From positions 1 through 44,245 of the forward strand of contig VXQT01000014.1 of assembly GCA_009838915.1 (NCBI GenBank): DNA of 44,245 nt, written 5' to 3'. This DNA is from Chloroflexota bacterium. GTDB taxonomy: Bacteria > Chloroflexota > Dehalococcoidia > Bin125. A program made the translations under genes and the position numbers. Positions within the stretch are counted from its first letter, which is position 1. Each line of letters begins with the position of its first letter. Below the pieces are notes generated by a model. The model did no database searches. It was not told where the DNA came from and was given only the letters and a program-made list of their open reading frames with translations. Shown here in pieces: positions 26,640-35,187 of this stretch.

Positions 26640-28427
26640 ATGAGCACCGCAGACGCAGCGAGCGCACGGCTAGCCGACAGTGAACAGGAGGCGAGGCCGG
26701 CCGGCTCTCAGGTGGGACGTCTGATTGCGCCGTTGAGACGGACGATGGTCGTCGCCTGTCTGTTGCAAGCGATCAGCTCGGTGTTCGGCATCATGCCCTT
26801 CATCGCCGTCGCAGAGATCGGCCGCGTGCTGCTGGCGGAGGGTGCGACCGACGAGCGCAAAGCCTGGCTAATCGCCGGGCTCGGCGCAGGCGCAATGCTG
26901 CTTCAGTTCATCTTCAAGATGGCCTCGGGCGCGATCACCCATTTGGCCGACGTCGACTTCCAGTTCTACCTTCGACGCAACATGGCCGCTCAGCTCAGCA
27001 CGGTGCCCCTGGGATGGTTCAACGACCGCAATGCCGGCGCGGTCAAGAAGGCGCTCGAGGACGACGTTTCGACCCTCCACCACATCGTGGGTCATTCCTA
27101 CACCAACATGGTCGGCGCGGTGGTGACGCCCGTCACCGCGCTGATCTACCTGTTCATCATCGACTGGCGGATGGCGCTCGCTGCGCTGATCCCGATTGTC
27201 GGCGGCGTCTTTCTCTACGCCTTCATGTATCGCGGCTTCAGTGAGAAGATGGTCGCCTACGACGAGGCGCTCGAGGACGTCAATGCTTCGTCGGTCGCCT
27301 TCGTCCAGGGCATCGCCGTGGTCAAGACGTTCGGCCAGGCCCGGCGCTCGTATCGTCAGTTCGTTGACCACGCAAACGGATTCGTCGACTACTTCTGGGA
27401 GTGGGTCAAGGGTCAGATTCCCTGGATCTCGGCCGGCAACACGGTGATGTCGCCGATCTTCGCCATGGTCGTCATCGTGGCGATCGGCCTGGGCATGACC
27501 GCCAGCGGCGCAATTGAAGCGATCGACCTGCTGCCCTTCATCATCCTCGGACCGAGCCTGGCCGCCGCCTTTCTGACGCTGTCCTTCGCCCAGAACGACC
27601 TGATGCTCGCCCATCGCGCCGCCGACCGGGTCGCCGACGTGCTCGATACGCCTTCGCTGCCCGAGGCAGAGCATCCACGCAAGCCGGTCGGTTCCCGTGT
27701 CACGTTCGAGAACGTCGGCTTCTCATACGACGGCGAAAACGAGGCGGTCCGCGGCATCGACCTCACCCTTGAACCCGGAACCGTCACCGCGCTCGTCGGC
27801 CCTTCCGGATCTGGCAAGAGCACGCTGGCCCGGTTGCTGCCACGATTCTGGGACACAACCGAAGGCCGCATCACGATCGGTGGCGTGCCGGTCGACGAGA
27901 TCAGCAGCGACGACCTCTACCGCCATGTCGGTCTGGTCTTCCAGGACGTGCAGTTGCTGCGCATGTCGATTCGCGACAACATCGCGCTGTCGCGGCCCGA
28001 TGCGCCGCTGGAAGAGGTCGTGGCGGCGGCCAAGACGGCGCAGATTCACGAGCGAATCCTCGAGCTGCCGCGCGGCTACGACTCCATCGCCGGCGAGGAT
28101 GCGCTGCTCTCCGGCGGCGAGGCGCAGCGGGTCTCCATCGCCCGCGCCGTCCTCGCCGACGCGCCAATCCTCGTGCTCGACGAGGCGACCGCCTTCGCCG
28201 ATCCAGAGGCCGAGGCATCGATCCAGGACGCAATCTCCGAACTAGTCGTCGGGCGCACGCTGCTGGTAATCGCGCACCGACTGCACACGATCGTCGGCGC
28301 CGACCAGATCTGCGTGCTGGACCGCGGGCAGATCATCGAACAGGGCACGCATGACCAGTTGCTGGCGCTCGAAGGAACGTACCGCCGTCTCTGGGAAGCG
28401 AGCCGGGTCGCGGAGGTAGTCGGATGA
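26640..28427 (+). CDS. ABC exporter-fold half-transporter, IrtA/YbtP-like
   Basis: A 595-residue protein with an N-terminal six-helix ABC exporter domain (about 30-320) and a C-terminal nucleotide-binding domain: Walker A GPSGSGKST, signature LLSGGEAQRVSIARA, Walker B ILVLDEATAFAD. Sequence around PLGWFNDRNAGAVKKALEDD resembles the half-transporters IrtA/IrtB and YbtP/YbtQ, which share the exporter fold yet import ferric siderophores. After the Walker B Asp-Glu the D-loop is FAD rather than LD. It has GAGGAG before the ATG and overlaps its partner by ATGA. Direction of transport and ligand are inferred from family resemblance only. Confidence 0.88.
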   Translation: MSTADAASARLADSEQEARPAGSQVGRLIAPLRRTMVVACLLQAISSVFGIMPFIAVAEIGRVLLAEGATDERKAWLIAGLGAGAMLLQFIFKMASGAITHLADVDFQFYLRRNMAAQLSTVPLGWFNDRNAGAVKKALEDDVSTLHHIVGHSYTNMVGAVVTPVTALIYLFIIDWRMALAALIPIVGGVFLYAFMYRGFSEKMVAYDEALEDVNASSVAFVQGIAVVKTFGQARRSYRQFVDHANGFVDYFWEWVKGQIPWISAGNTVMSPIFAMVVIVAIGLGMTASGAIEAIDLLPFIILGPSLAAAFLTLSFAQNDLMLAHRAADRVADVLDTPSLPEAEHPRKPVGSRVTFENVGFSYDGENEAVRGIDLTLEPGTVTALVGPSGSGKSTLARLLPRFWDTTEGRITIGGVPVDEISSDDLYRHVGLVFQDVQLLRMSIRDNIALSRPDAPLEEVVAAAKTAQIHERILELPRGYDSIAGEDALLSGGEAQRVSIARAVLADAPILVLDEATAFADPEAEASIQDAISELVVGRTLLVIAHRLHTIVGADQICVLDRGQIIEQGTHDQLLALEGTYRRLWEASRVAEVVG

Positions 28428-30193
28428 TCTTCAAACTGCTGCAACTTCTGCCCGCGTCCCTGCCGCACGGACGCACTCTGCGGGCAAACATCTTCGGCCT
28501 CGCGCTCGAAGGAATCCTGATGGGGGTCGGCTTCGCGTTGCTCGTGCCGTTGCTGCGCGCTACGTTCGACGGCGCATACGACACCGCCTGGGTCTGGCTC
28601 GGCGCGATGACCGGCGTGCTCGCCGCCTACGGCATCGTGCGCTGGGTCACCCAGATGCTCGGGTTCATCTCCGCCATCAACCTGGCCCGCAGCCTGTTCG
28701 AGCGCCTGGGCGACAAGATCGCGCAGCTTCCGCTGGGCTGGTTCGACGTCACGCGCGTCGGCAGCCTGGGACGGCTGACCAGCCAGGGCGTGATCGATGT
28801 GATGGGCGTCCCTGCCCACCTGTTGCGCCCGGTCGTCAACGCGTTTGTCACTCCAGTCACCGTGATCATCGTGATGTTCGCCTTCGACTGGCGGCTCGCC
28901 CTCGCCGCGGCGATCACGGCGCCGTTGGCCCTATTGGTCTATCGCTGGTCGACCGGACTCGTGGCTCGGACCGATCACCGTCACGACGACGCCAAGGTCG
29001 ACGCGTCCAATCGCGTGGTCGAGTTCTCGCAGGCGCAAGCCGTGCTGCGCGGGTTTGGCTACGCGACGCGCAGCTTCAAGCAGCTCGACGACGCCCTGCA
29101 AGAGCAACGCGACGCCGGCCGCGGCCAGCTGATGATCGCCGCGCCCGGACTCGCCGGATTCGTGCTCGTCGTGCAGATGGCGTTCACCGTCTTGATCCTG
29201 TTCGGACTCAACCTCGCGCTGGGCGGCGACATCGAAGTCGCCGAACTTCTGGCCATCCTCGTGCTCGCCGCCCGCTACGTCGATCCGATGATCGAAGCGG
29301 CCGACCTCGGCGGCGCGCTCAGGATCAGCCGCAACAGCCTGGACCGCATGGAAACGTTGTTCGCCACCGATCCGTTGCCGGAGGCCAACTCGTCGACCGA
29401 GCCGGCTGGCGCAGCCATCGAGTTCGACTCGGTCCGCTTCACCTACGAGGAACACACGGTCCTCGACGACATCAGCTTCACCGCGCCCGAGCGCACGATG
29501 ACCGCTGTCGTCGGCCCCTCCGGCGCCGGCAAGACCACGATCCTTCGCTTGATTGCACGCTTCTGGGATGCCGGAGCGGGCTCAGTACGGGTTGGCGGCG
29601 TCGACGTCCGCGACCTCTCGACCGAAGTCCTGATGCGGCAGATCTCCGTCGTCTTCCAGGACGTCTATCTGTTCGACGGCACGATCGAGGAGAACATCCG
29701 CCTCGGTCGGCCCGACGCGACCGACGCGGAGGTTCGGGCGGCAGCGTCGCTCGCGCGTGTCGACGAGATTGCCGAACGCCTGCCGGAGGGCTGGGAGGCG
29801 CGAGTCGGCGAGGGCGGCGCGCGGCTCTCCGGCGGCGAGCGCCAGCGCGTCTCCATCGCCCGGGCGATCCTCAAGAACTCGCCGATCGTGCTGCTCGACG
29901 AGGCCACCGCCGCGCTCGACCCGATCAACGAACGCGCCGTACAGCAGGCCCTGCAAGCCCTGACCCACGACAAGACCCTGGTCGTGGTCGCCCACCGTCT
30001 GCAGACCGTCCAGGCCGCCGACCAGATCCTCGTGCTCGACGAGGGACGGATCGTCGAGCGCGGCTCGCACGCGGATCTGCTGGAGTTGGACGGTCGCTAC
30101 GCCGCGTTCTGGCAAGAACGCCTCCGCGCCGCCGGCTGGCGAGTCACCGCCGACCAGCAACGACCCACCGCCGACAGAGTCCCGGCGGACTAA
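28424..30193 (+). CDS. ABC exporter-fold half-transporter, IrtB/YbtQ-like
   Basis: The 589-residue partner of the previous gene, with a membrane domain and an ATPase domain carrying Walker A GPSGAGKTT, signature LSGGERQRVSIARA and Walker B IVLLDEATAALD. The domain proper ends near FWQERLRAAGWR; the last 20 or so residues are polar and unconserved in appearance. The ATGA overlap implies an obligate heterodimer. It is the last gene of the plus-strand cluster. After its stop, the +1 frame stays open with coding-like GC-rich third positions up to a TAG at 30282 (reading TKPTGFTSYQKAIKRIRAG), so a frameshift in the tail is possible. Confidence 0.88.
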   Translation: MIFKLLQLLPASLPHGRTLRANIFGLALEGILMGVGFALLVPLLRATFDGAYDTAWVWLGAMTGVLAAYGIVRWVTQMLGFISAINLARSLFERLGDKIAQLPLGWFDVTRVGSLGRLTSQGVIDVMGVPAHLLRPVVNAFVTPVTVIIVMFAFDWRLALAAAITAPLALLVYRWSTGLVARTDHRHDDAKVDASNRVVEFSQAQAVLRGFGYATRSFKQLDDALQEQRDAGRGQLMIAAPGLAGFVLVVQMAFTVLILFGLNLALGGDIEVAELLAILVLAARYVDPMIEAADLGGALRISRNSLDRMETLFATDPLPEANSSTEPAGAAIEFDSVRFTYEEHTVLDDISFTAPERTMTAVVGPSGAGKTTILRLIARFWDAGAGSVRVGGVDVRDLSTEVLMRQISVVFQDVYLFDGTIEENIRLGRPDATDAEVRAAASLARVDEIAERLPEGWEARVGEGGARLSGGERQRVSIARAILKNSPIVLLDEATAALDPINERAVQQALQALTHDKTLVVVAHRLQTVQAADQILVLDEGRIVERGSHADLLELDGRYAAFWQERLRAAGWRVTADQQRPTADRVPAD

Positions 30194-31314
30194 GCCGGCC
30201 AAGGCCACCAAACCGACGGGCTTCACGTCGTACCAGAAGGCGATCAAGCGGATCCGTGCCGGCATCACTGCTCCGATTGCTTAGCTGACACTGCCGGCTC
30301 GGTCGTCGAGCACACTTACAGCGCCACCTCCCACATGAACGTTCGCAGTACAGTCCCTCTTGGCCTACCACCCATGACAAAATCGAGAACCTTCTCGTTG
30401 ACGTTCCTACTGAGCGCAGATTGCCCCGCTCCGAGCGTCCGAGCGCGCCCCGGACGACGAGGGTGAAGCACTTGCGGCGCGGGACCCATCGGCGGAATAC
30501 TGCGGCAACTCCCATGGCTGCGATGTGCGGTCAGACGCTGCCGCGAGGCTCGACCCTCGGCGGATCTATATCCGAATCCGCTACCAACTGTGGACGACTC
30601 GTGTAGACAGCAGCGCACTGGCAGTGAACCGCTCCAGATGAGCCGGCGGTCCGAGCAAGACGAACAACCCTAACGACCGCAAGGACGCAGGTATCTGCCG
30701 GCTAGGCCTCGCTCGCAAGGCTCCCTCGCCCCAGCTTCTCGGTGGCGGTGGGTCGCCACTGCCATCCTTTGTGTGAGAAGTAGCTTTGTAGGCGATACGG
30801 GGTGCAAAGCCCATAGGTGCTCCAGCGAGTGAGTTCGAGTCCGCTTGCCCGGGCTAGCGCTCGTCCCCAGTGCGGAGCGTGTCAGAGGTGATCGAATGGA
30901 CCGAGCTCAGCATGTCCTCGGAGCGGAAGTAGCGCGAGGCGCGCACTGGTGGGTCGAGCCGCAGTAGTTCCTAGCCGAGAGCGCGGGCCTGTGTGCCGGC
31001 AGGCAGCCGCCAGCCGTGAGATCGGACGCCGCTCGACGGCCTTCACGCGTCGCGCATGAACACTACCCAACAACACTGTCTAGGCACTCCGGCGCGTGGG
31101 CTATCCCTCCGCCGGAAAGGAGACGCACTATCCGTCAATCGAGTCAATGGTTCGTCGTCCACCACGTAGCTCTGCGCGATGCGAGAGTTTGGGCCTTCAG
31201 GGAGTGGGCTGTGCCCGTAATCAGCTACACCCTCATCGGCCCCAACTGTCGGCGTGCGCCAACTACTTCGAGCCGCTGAGTTAGGATTGTCCTCCCTACC
31301 CGAAACAAGAGCGA
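30194..31314. other. About 1.1 kb without a recognisable gene, at the border of the accessory region
   Basis: After a coding-like +1-frame tail to 30284, no frame on either strand gives a recognisable protein, and short open stretches have mixed, non-coding-like composition. No tRNA, transposase remnant, terminal inverted repeat or CRISPR is seen. The stretch marks the change from GC-rich, tightly packed genes to the lower-GC island. Degraded genes, an unrecognised RNA, or the regulatory region of the 1238-residue gene are possible contents. Confidence 0.6.
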
Positions 31315-34300
31315 GTGTTTTCTTCCGCCACCCTGGACCTCTCGCCTGCGGCTGCTCCTCTCAAGCAGTTTGACCTGCTCGACTTGAGTCAACGAGCAGG
31401 CGCCCTTCAACTGATGCCTGAAAACGGAGCCAACACCTTTCGGCTCGAGTTGGCGTGCAGCGCCCTGTTGACCCTTGTCGATGGGCCAGGACGAGACCAG
31501 ATCAGCGATTCACGGTGGCGGGCATGGTTGCGAAGCGGGCCGCTCGGGGACTCACGCATCCGGCTCTTGGAGGACCCTCCCAGTAATCCCTTTACCGAGA
31601 CCATCGCCTTCCACGGCGGTTCGTACACCGTGTTGCCGGGGACTGCTGAGCACGCGGTTTCTCACCTCCGAATCTTGCTGCAGTCCATTTACTTGGGCGA
31701 CTCAGGAGAATCACGGCTGTCTGACCAGTTCGTGGGCTCTGTCCGCGCCCTCACGCTCGCAATTCTCTCGCTTAGCCACAAATGCGCTCTCACAGCCGAA
31801 CTTGCGCGCGGTGAAGTCGGGGAGACTGTTCCATCGGAGGAAATGGTCCAACCAGGCAGCGATCGGCTTACGAGGCTCCGTGAAGCGGTGACGTTTCCTC
31901 TGGCGGAGCTCGAAGCACTCCTTTCGCGCGCGGGAGCCAATGTGGAAGACCTTGCGCCTCTAGTAGTAGACGCCGGCTCAAACCCACCCTCGACTGTCAA
32001 CACAGCGGACCTTCCCGTCTACTATCGCCCCATTCTGCGAGTCGAGGACAGCTTCGTGCTCTTGGCGCCAAGTTCACTGGTCGCGGCGCTGACGCATGCC
32101 ATCCTGAGCATGGCTCACGAGTCTGGCGACTTGCCTGTGCTTGCGGAGAGACTCCGCGGAACTTGGTTCGAGAGCGCCGATCGGGCACTCGAACTGCTTG
32201 GTTGCGATCTGGCCAGCGGACCGCAATCCTCCGAGGACCCGACACTCCCGGCAGTCCGAGCGCTGTATCACATTGACACCGACAAGGTGCTGGCACTGAT
32301 CCTGTTGACAGACCCTTTCGACTCTTTCGACCCGGCGTCAATCAATGGCGAGTGGTCTTCTGTGGATCTCAGCGAACGTGCTTGGGCGGAGATACTCAGG
32401 ATCGAAGAGATGTTGGCGGCGTTGACAACGCCGCCGAACGGCCTGCTTGCCTTGGTTGCAGTCGAGTCTCTCGGGCGAAGGTTCGCCGTCGGCCTGTCAG
32501 ACTTCCGGTACGCGAAGCCACTGCCTCTGTCTGTCAACGATCTTGAGGTGATTGCACACACCGAGGGCGGGAATCCGCTCCTGTTGTGGCAGTACGTAAA
32601 TGCCAGCGACCGAATGCGTGACGACGCCGCAGTGTTTTGTTCCGACCCCCTGGATGAGTTTGCGTTTTGGAGATCTAACGGTTTCACCTACTACGCGTCA
32701 GACGAAGCAAATCCGATCAGCGTTCTGATTGCTCCGGGCACGGCCACTGAACTGCGAAGCGAGGCGCGTGATGCTCTCGATCTGCACGCTCTGCCAGCGC
32801 CGACAGGCCCCGGCGTGGTGGAGGTCACACGACGGTTTCCCAATCAAGACATCCCAATCTACGTTCCGCGCGCCGAGGCGGTCCCGGTCCTCTCAATGGC
32901 GGTCGATGGTCTCCCACTAACGCTGTGGATCCAAGCTGCCCGAAGTCTGGAGGACCGACGCTTCGGGGGGCTGGTGCTGAGCCTCGTTGATTTCGTGGCC
33001 CATTGGATCTGGCAGTTTGAGGAGCACCTAGAGGAAACTCTCGAACGGCTAGCTACGCGCTTTGCCCGCCTGGTGATTCGAGTCGATCTCGTGGAATCAG
33101 ACGCCTGGTTTGGCGAAGGGCCGTCATCGGGGGAACCGCTGGCAGTCAAGCTCGACGAAAGTGGCTCACTAACCGTCACGTTCTTGGAGGGTGCAGCGGC
33201 GCATTTTGAGGGCAGCGACAACGCCGGCGAACGCGAGATTGTGCGCGCCATGTTGGAGTTGCTTCACGACTTCGGTCGAGATATCGCTATGGCGAACGGC
33301 CGTGTCTCTGACGAAGGGATCACTCAGGCACTCGAGAGCATCGCACCGCTCGGCCTCAAGAAGAAAGTCCTCTTCCTGGAGGGCGAGGCTGCCACCTATC
33401 TGGACGAGAGTGAGCTTCTCCCTTATCGGCCACTTCAACCGACAGCGACCGAAGAGTGGCGAGACAGCGAGCACGAACTGCTCGATCCTTTGGATTTGTC
33501 GCCGGGAGTGATTCCTAGCGATAGGCGTGTTGCGACACTCAATCAATTGGTCGCAAAGGGATACCAACGGTTCGAGCAGCTCATCGCTGCCCTGAGTCCA
33601 CGCGGACTGATGGAGAATCTCGTTGCAAACGGCGAGCGACTCATCTGGTTGGAGGAGCATCAACGTCGGCTGACGCCGACGCGGCTCGCCTGCTACAGCA
33701 CCGTCCCAAAGATGGTCGAGGAGTTGAAGCAAGACGGCTCGACCTTGGCGGCCACCGCAATCGCACACAGATTCGTGACCGAGTACGTAGCGGCTCAACC
33801 TCCAAATGGCATCCGGCCCTTCAGCCTCCAAGCCTACGATGAACTCATTGCCTTGGCTGTGCTCATAGTTCATTGGGGAAGGCAAAGCGATGCCCTTCAC
33901 TACGGCCTCGCCGATACCGAGCTCTCGGTGTTGGAATCTGGTCGACTTGGCAGTTTGGAGCCCGCATTTGTAGAGGCGCTCGACGACTACAGCGAACGTG
34001 CGTACACCGAGCAGATTGCACGGTCGTCATCGGCTTTCGCGTCAATGGTTCGAGACCCATCCGAACCTGTCCGCCAACCGCTGATTTCCATCGAGGAACT
34101 GGACCGGGCCACCGGAGCCGAATTTGGGCTCAGCACCACGGAGGTTGCCAGATTCATCCAGACGCTCATCGACATCGGGTCGGAACAGCGTGGGCCAGCC
34201 AAGCATTTGGCCGAGGCAGAAGTCCGTGAGCGCCTGTCCGTTGAGTTGGGTTGGACGCGAGACCAGATGGACACCGCATTTCGCCTTCTCAGCCTCGGTC

Positions 34301-35031
34301 CACGCGAGGCATATCTGCAGCCTCCGCCTGGATTCGAGCAACGCGATCTTTATCCGTGGGCCTTCAGTCGGCGCATGTCGCATCTCAGCCGCCCAATTCT
34401 GTTGAAGGAGGGAAACGATGGCTCGCGTGAAGCGTTGTGGGGCGCGAGGGCCTTGACTCGGACCAACGAGTACCTGTTCAGGCAGATTGTCGAGGGCAGG
34501 CTCGTAGCGACGAGCGACGAATTGCGCTCGCTCCAGGGACGTACTGCCAATCTCCTCGGTGAGATGTTCAATGACCGAGTCGCAGACCTGTACGAAACCG
34601 CCGAGGGATTAATTGTGCGTCGACGCGTTCGGCGCATTGGAGGCCGACGAATCCAACGAAAGCCCGGAGAGCCCCTAGGGGACATCGACGTACTGGTTGC
34701 CGACAGGCTGTCCAGAAGCCTCTCGTTGGTGGAAACAAAGAACTTCTCCACCGCAAGGACTCCCGCAGAGTTTGCAAGCGAAGAGAGGAAGCTGCGTGAG
34801 ACGCTGAAAATTCACTGTGAGCGTTGCGAATGGGTCGAAGAGAATCTCGGCGTCACCCTAGAAGGGCTCGGGATCAGCAATGGCGACGTGAAGGCCTGGC
34901 GGGTAGAACAGCTCGTGGTCGTGAGCAGTGAGGCTTTCACTCCCGGACTTCGCGATTTTCCGGTGCCGATAAAGAGTTTGTCGACGCTGAGGACCGAGGT
35001 TGGTGGAGCAGTTCACAACATGCGCCCATAG
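31315..35031 (+). CDS. Large protein of unknown function with C-terminal PD-(D/E)xK nuclease domain
   Basis: A 1238-residue protein I cannot assign to a named family. The first 1050 residues are mostly helical with beta segments and show no P-loop, helicase or transmembrane motifs. The C-terminal 180 residues carry a restriction-endonuclease-like core: a helix LQGRTANLLGEMFNDRV, strands after RRRVRRIGGRRIQ, then GDIDVLV with Asp1125, and LSLVETKNF with Glu1140 and Lys1142, spaced as in PD-(D/E)xK enzymes. This part probably cuts or binds nucleic acid. The start is GTG at 31315 with a weak purine stretch; ATG at 31414 is an alternative. Base composition is clearly lower in GC than the core genes. 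It faces an Avs2-like gene, so an anti-phage role is plausible but unproven. Confidence 0.7.
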   Translation: MFSSATLDLSPAAAPLKQFDLLDLSQRAGALQLMPENGANTFRLELACSALLTLVDGPGRDQISDSRWRAWLRSGPLGDSRIRLLEDPPSNPFTETIAFHGGSYTVLPGTAEHAVSHLRILLQSIYLGDSGESRLSDQFVGSVRALTLAILSLSHKCALTAELARGEVGETVPSEEMVQPGSDRLTRLREAVTFPLAELEALLSRAGANVEDLAPLVVDAGSNPPSTVNTADLPVYYRPILRVEDSFVLLAPSSLVAALTHAILSMAHESGDLPVLAERLRGTWFESADRALELLGCDLASGPQSSEDPTLPAVRALYHIDTDKVLALILLTDPFDSFDPASINGEWSSVDLSERAWAEILRIEEMLAALTTPPNGLLALVAVESLGRRFAVGLSDFRYAKPLPLSVNDLEVIAHTEGGNPLLLWQYVNASDRMRDDAAVFCSDPLDEFAFWRSNGFTYYASDEANPISVLIAPGTATELRSEARDALDLHALPAPTGPGVVEVTRRFPNQDIPIYVPRAEAVPVLSMAVDGLPLTLWIQAARSLEDRRFGGLVLSLVDFVAHWIWQFEEHLEETLERLATRFARLVIRVDLVESDAWFGEGPSSGEPLAVKLDESGSLTVTFLEGAAAHFEGSDNAGEREIVRAMLELLHDFGRDIAMANGRVSDEGITQALESIAPLGLKKKVLFLEGEAATYLDESELLPYRPLQPTATEEWRDSEHELLDPLDLSPGVIPSDRRVATLNQLVAKGYQRFEQLIAALSPRGLMENLVANGERLIWLEEHQRRLTPTRLACYSTVPKMVEELKQDGSTLAATAIAHRFVTEYVAAQPPNGIRPFSLQAYDELIALAVLIVHWGRQSDALHYGLADTELSVLESGRLGSLEPAFVEALDDYSERAYTEQIARSSSAFASMVRDPSEPVRQPLISIEELDRATGAEFGLSTTEVARFIQTLIDIGSEQRGPAKHLAEAEVRERLSVELGWTRDQMDTAFRLLSLGPREAYLQPPPGFEQRDLYPWAFSRRMSHLSRPILLKEGNDGSREALWGARALTRTNEYLFRQIVEGRLVATSDELRSLQGRTANLLGEMFNDRVADLYETAEGLIVRRRVRRIGGRRIQRKPGEPLGDIDVLVADRLSRSLSLVETKNFSTARTPAEFASEERKLRETLKIHCERCEWVEENLGVTLEGLGISNGDVKAWRVEQLVVVSSEAFTPGLRDFPVPIKSLSTLRTEVGGAVHNMRP

Positions 35032-35187
35032 GGCCGAACTCAATGGCCTGATTCATCGAACACGTTCGAGAATAGGATTGTCGCGTACTGAACTGCGAAT
35101 TCTCGCGTGGGAACTCGCCATCTGAACGCTCAGGTCTATCTCCCGCAACCCGGCGGACCCTGACTCGCCTTACCCCATATGTGGTCC

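Noticed and set aside
30800-30880. tRNA remnant suggested by GTTCGAGTCC
   Set aside because: The flanking bases do not form a T stem, and no acceptor or anticodon arm could be found.
30194-31314. Insertion sequence or prophage attachment site in the gene-free stretch
   Set aside because: No transposase or integrase fragment, no terminal inverted repeats, and no tRNA 3' end are seen here.
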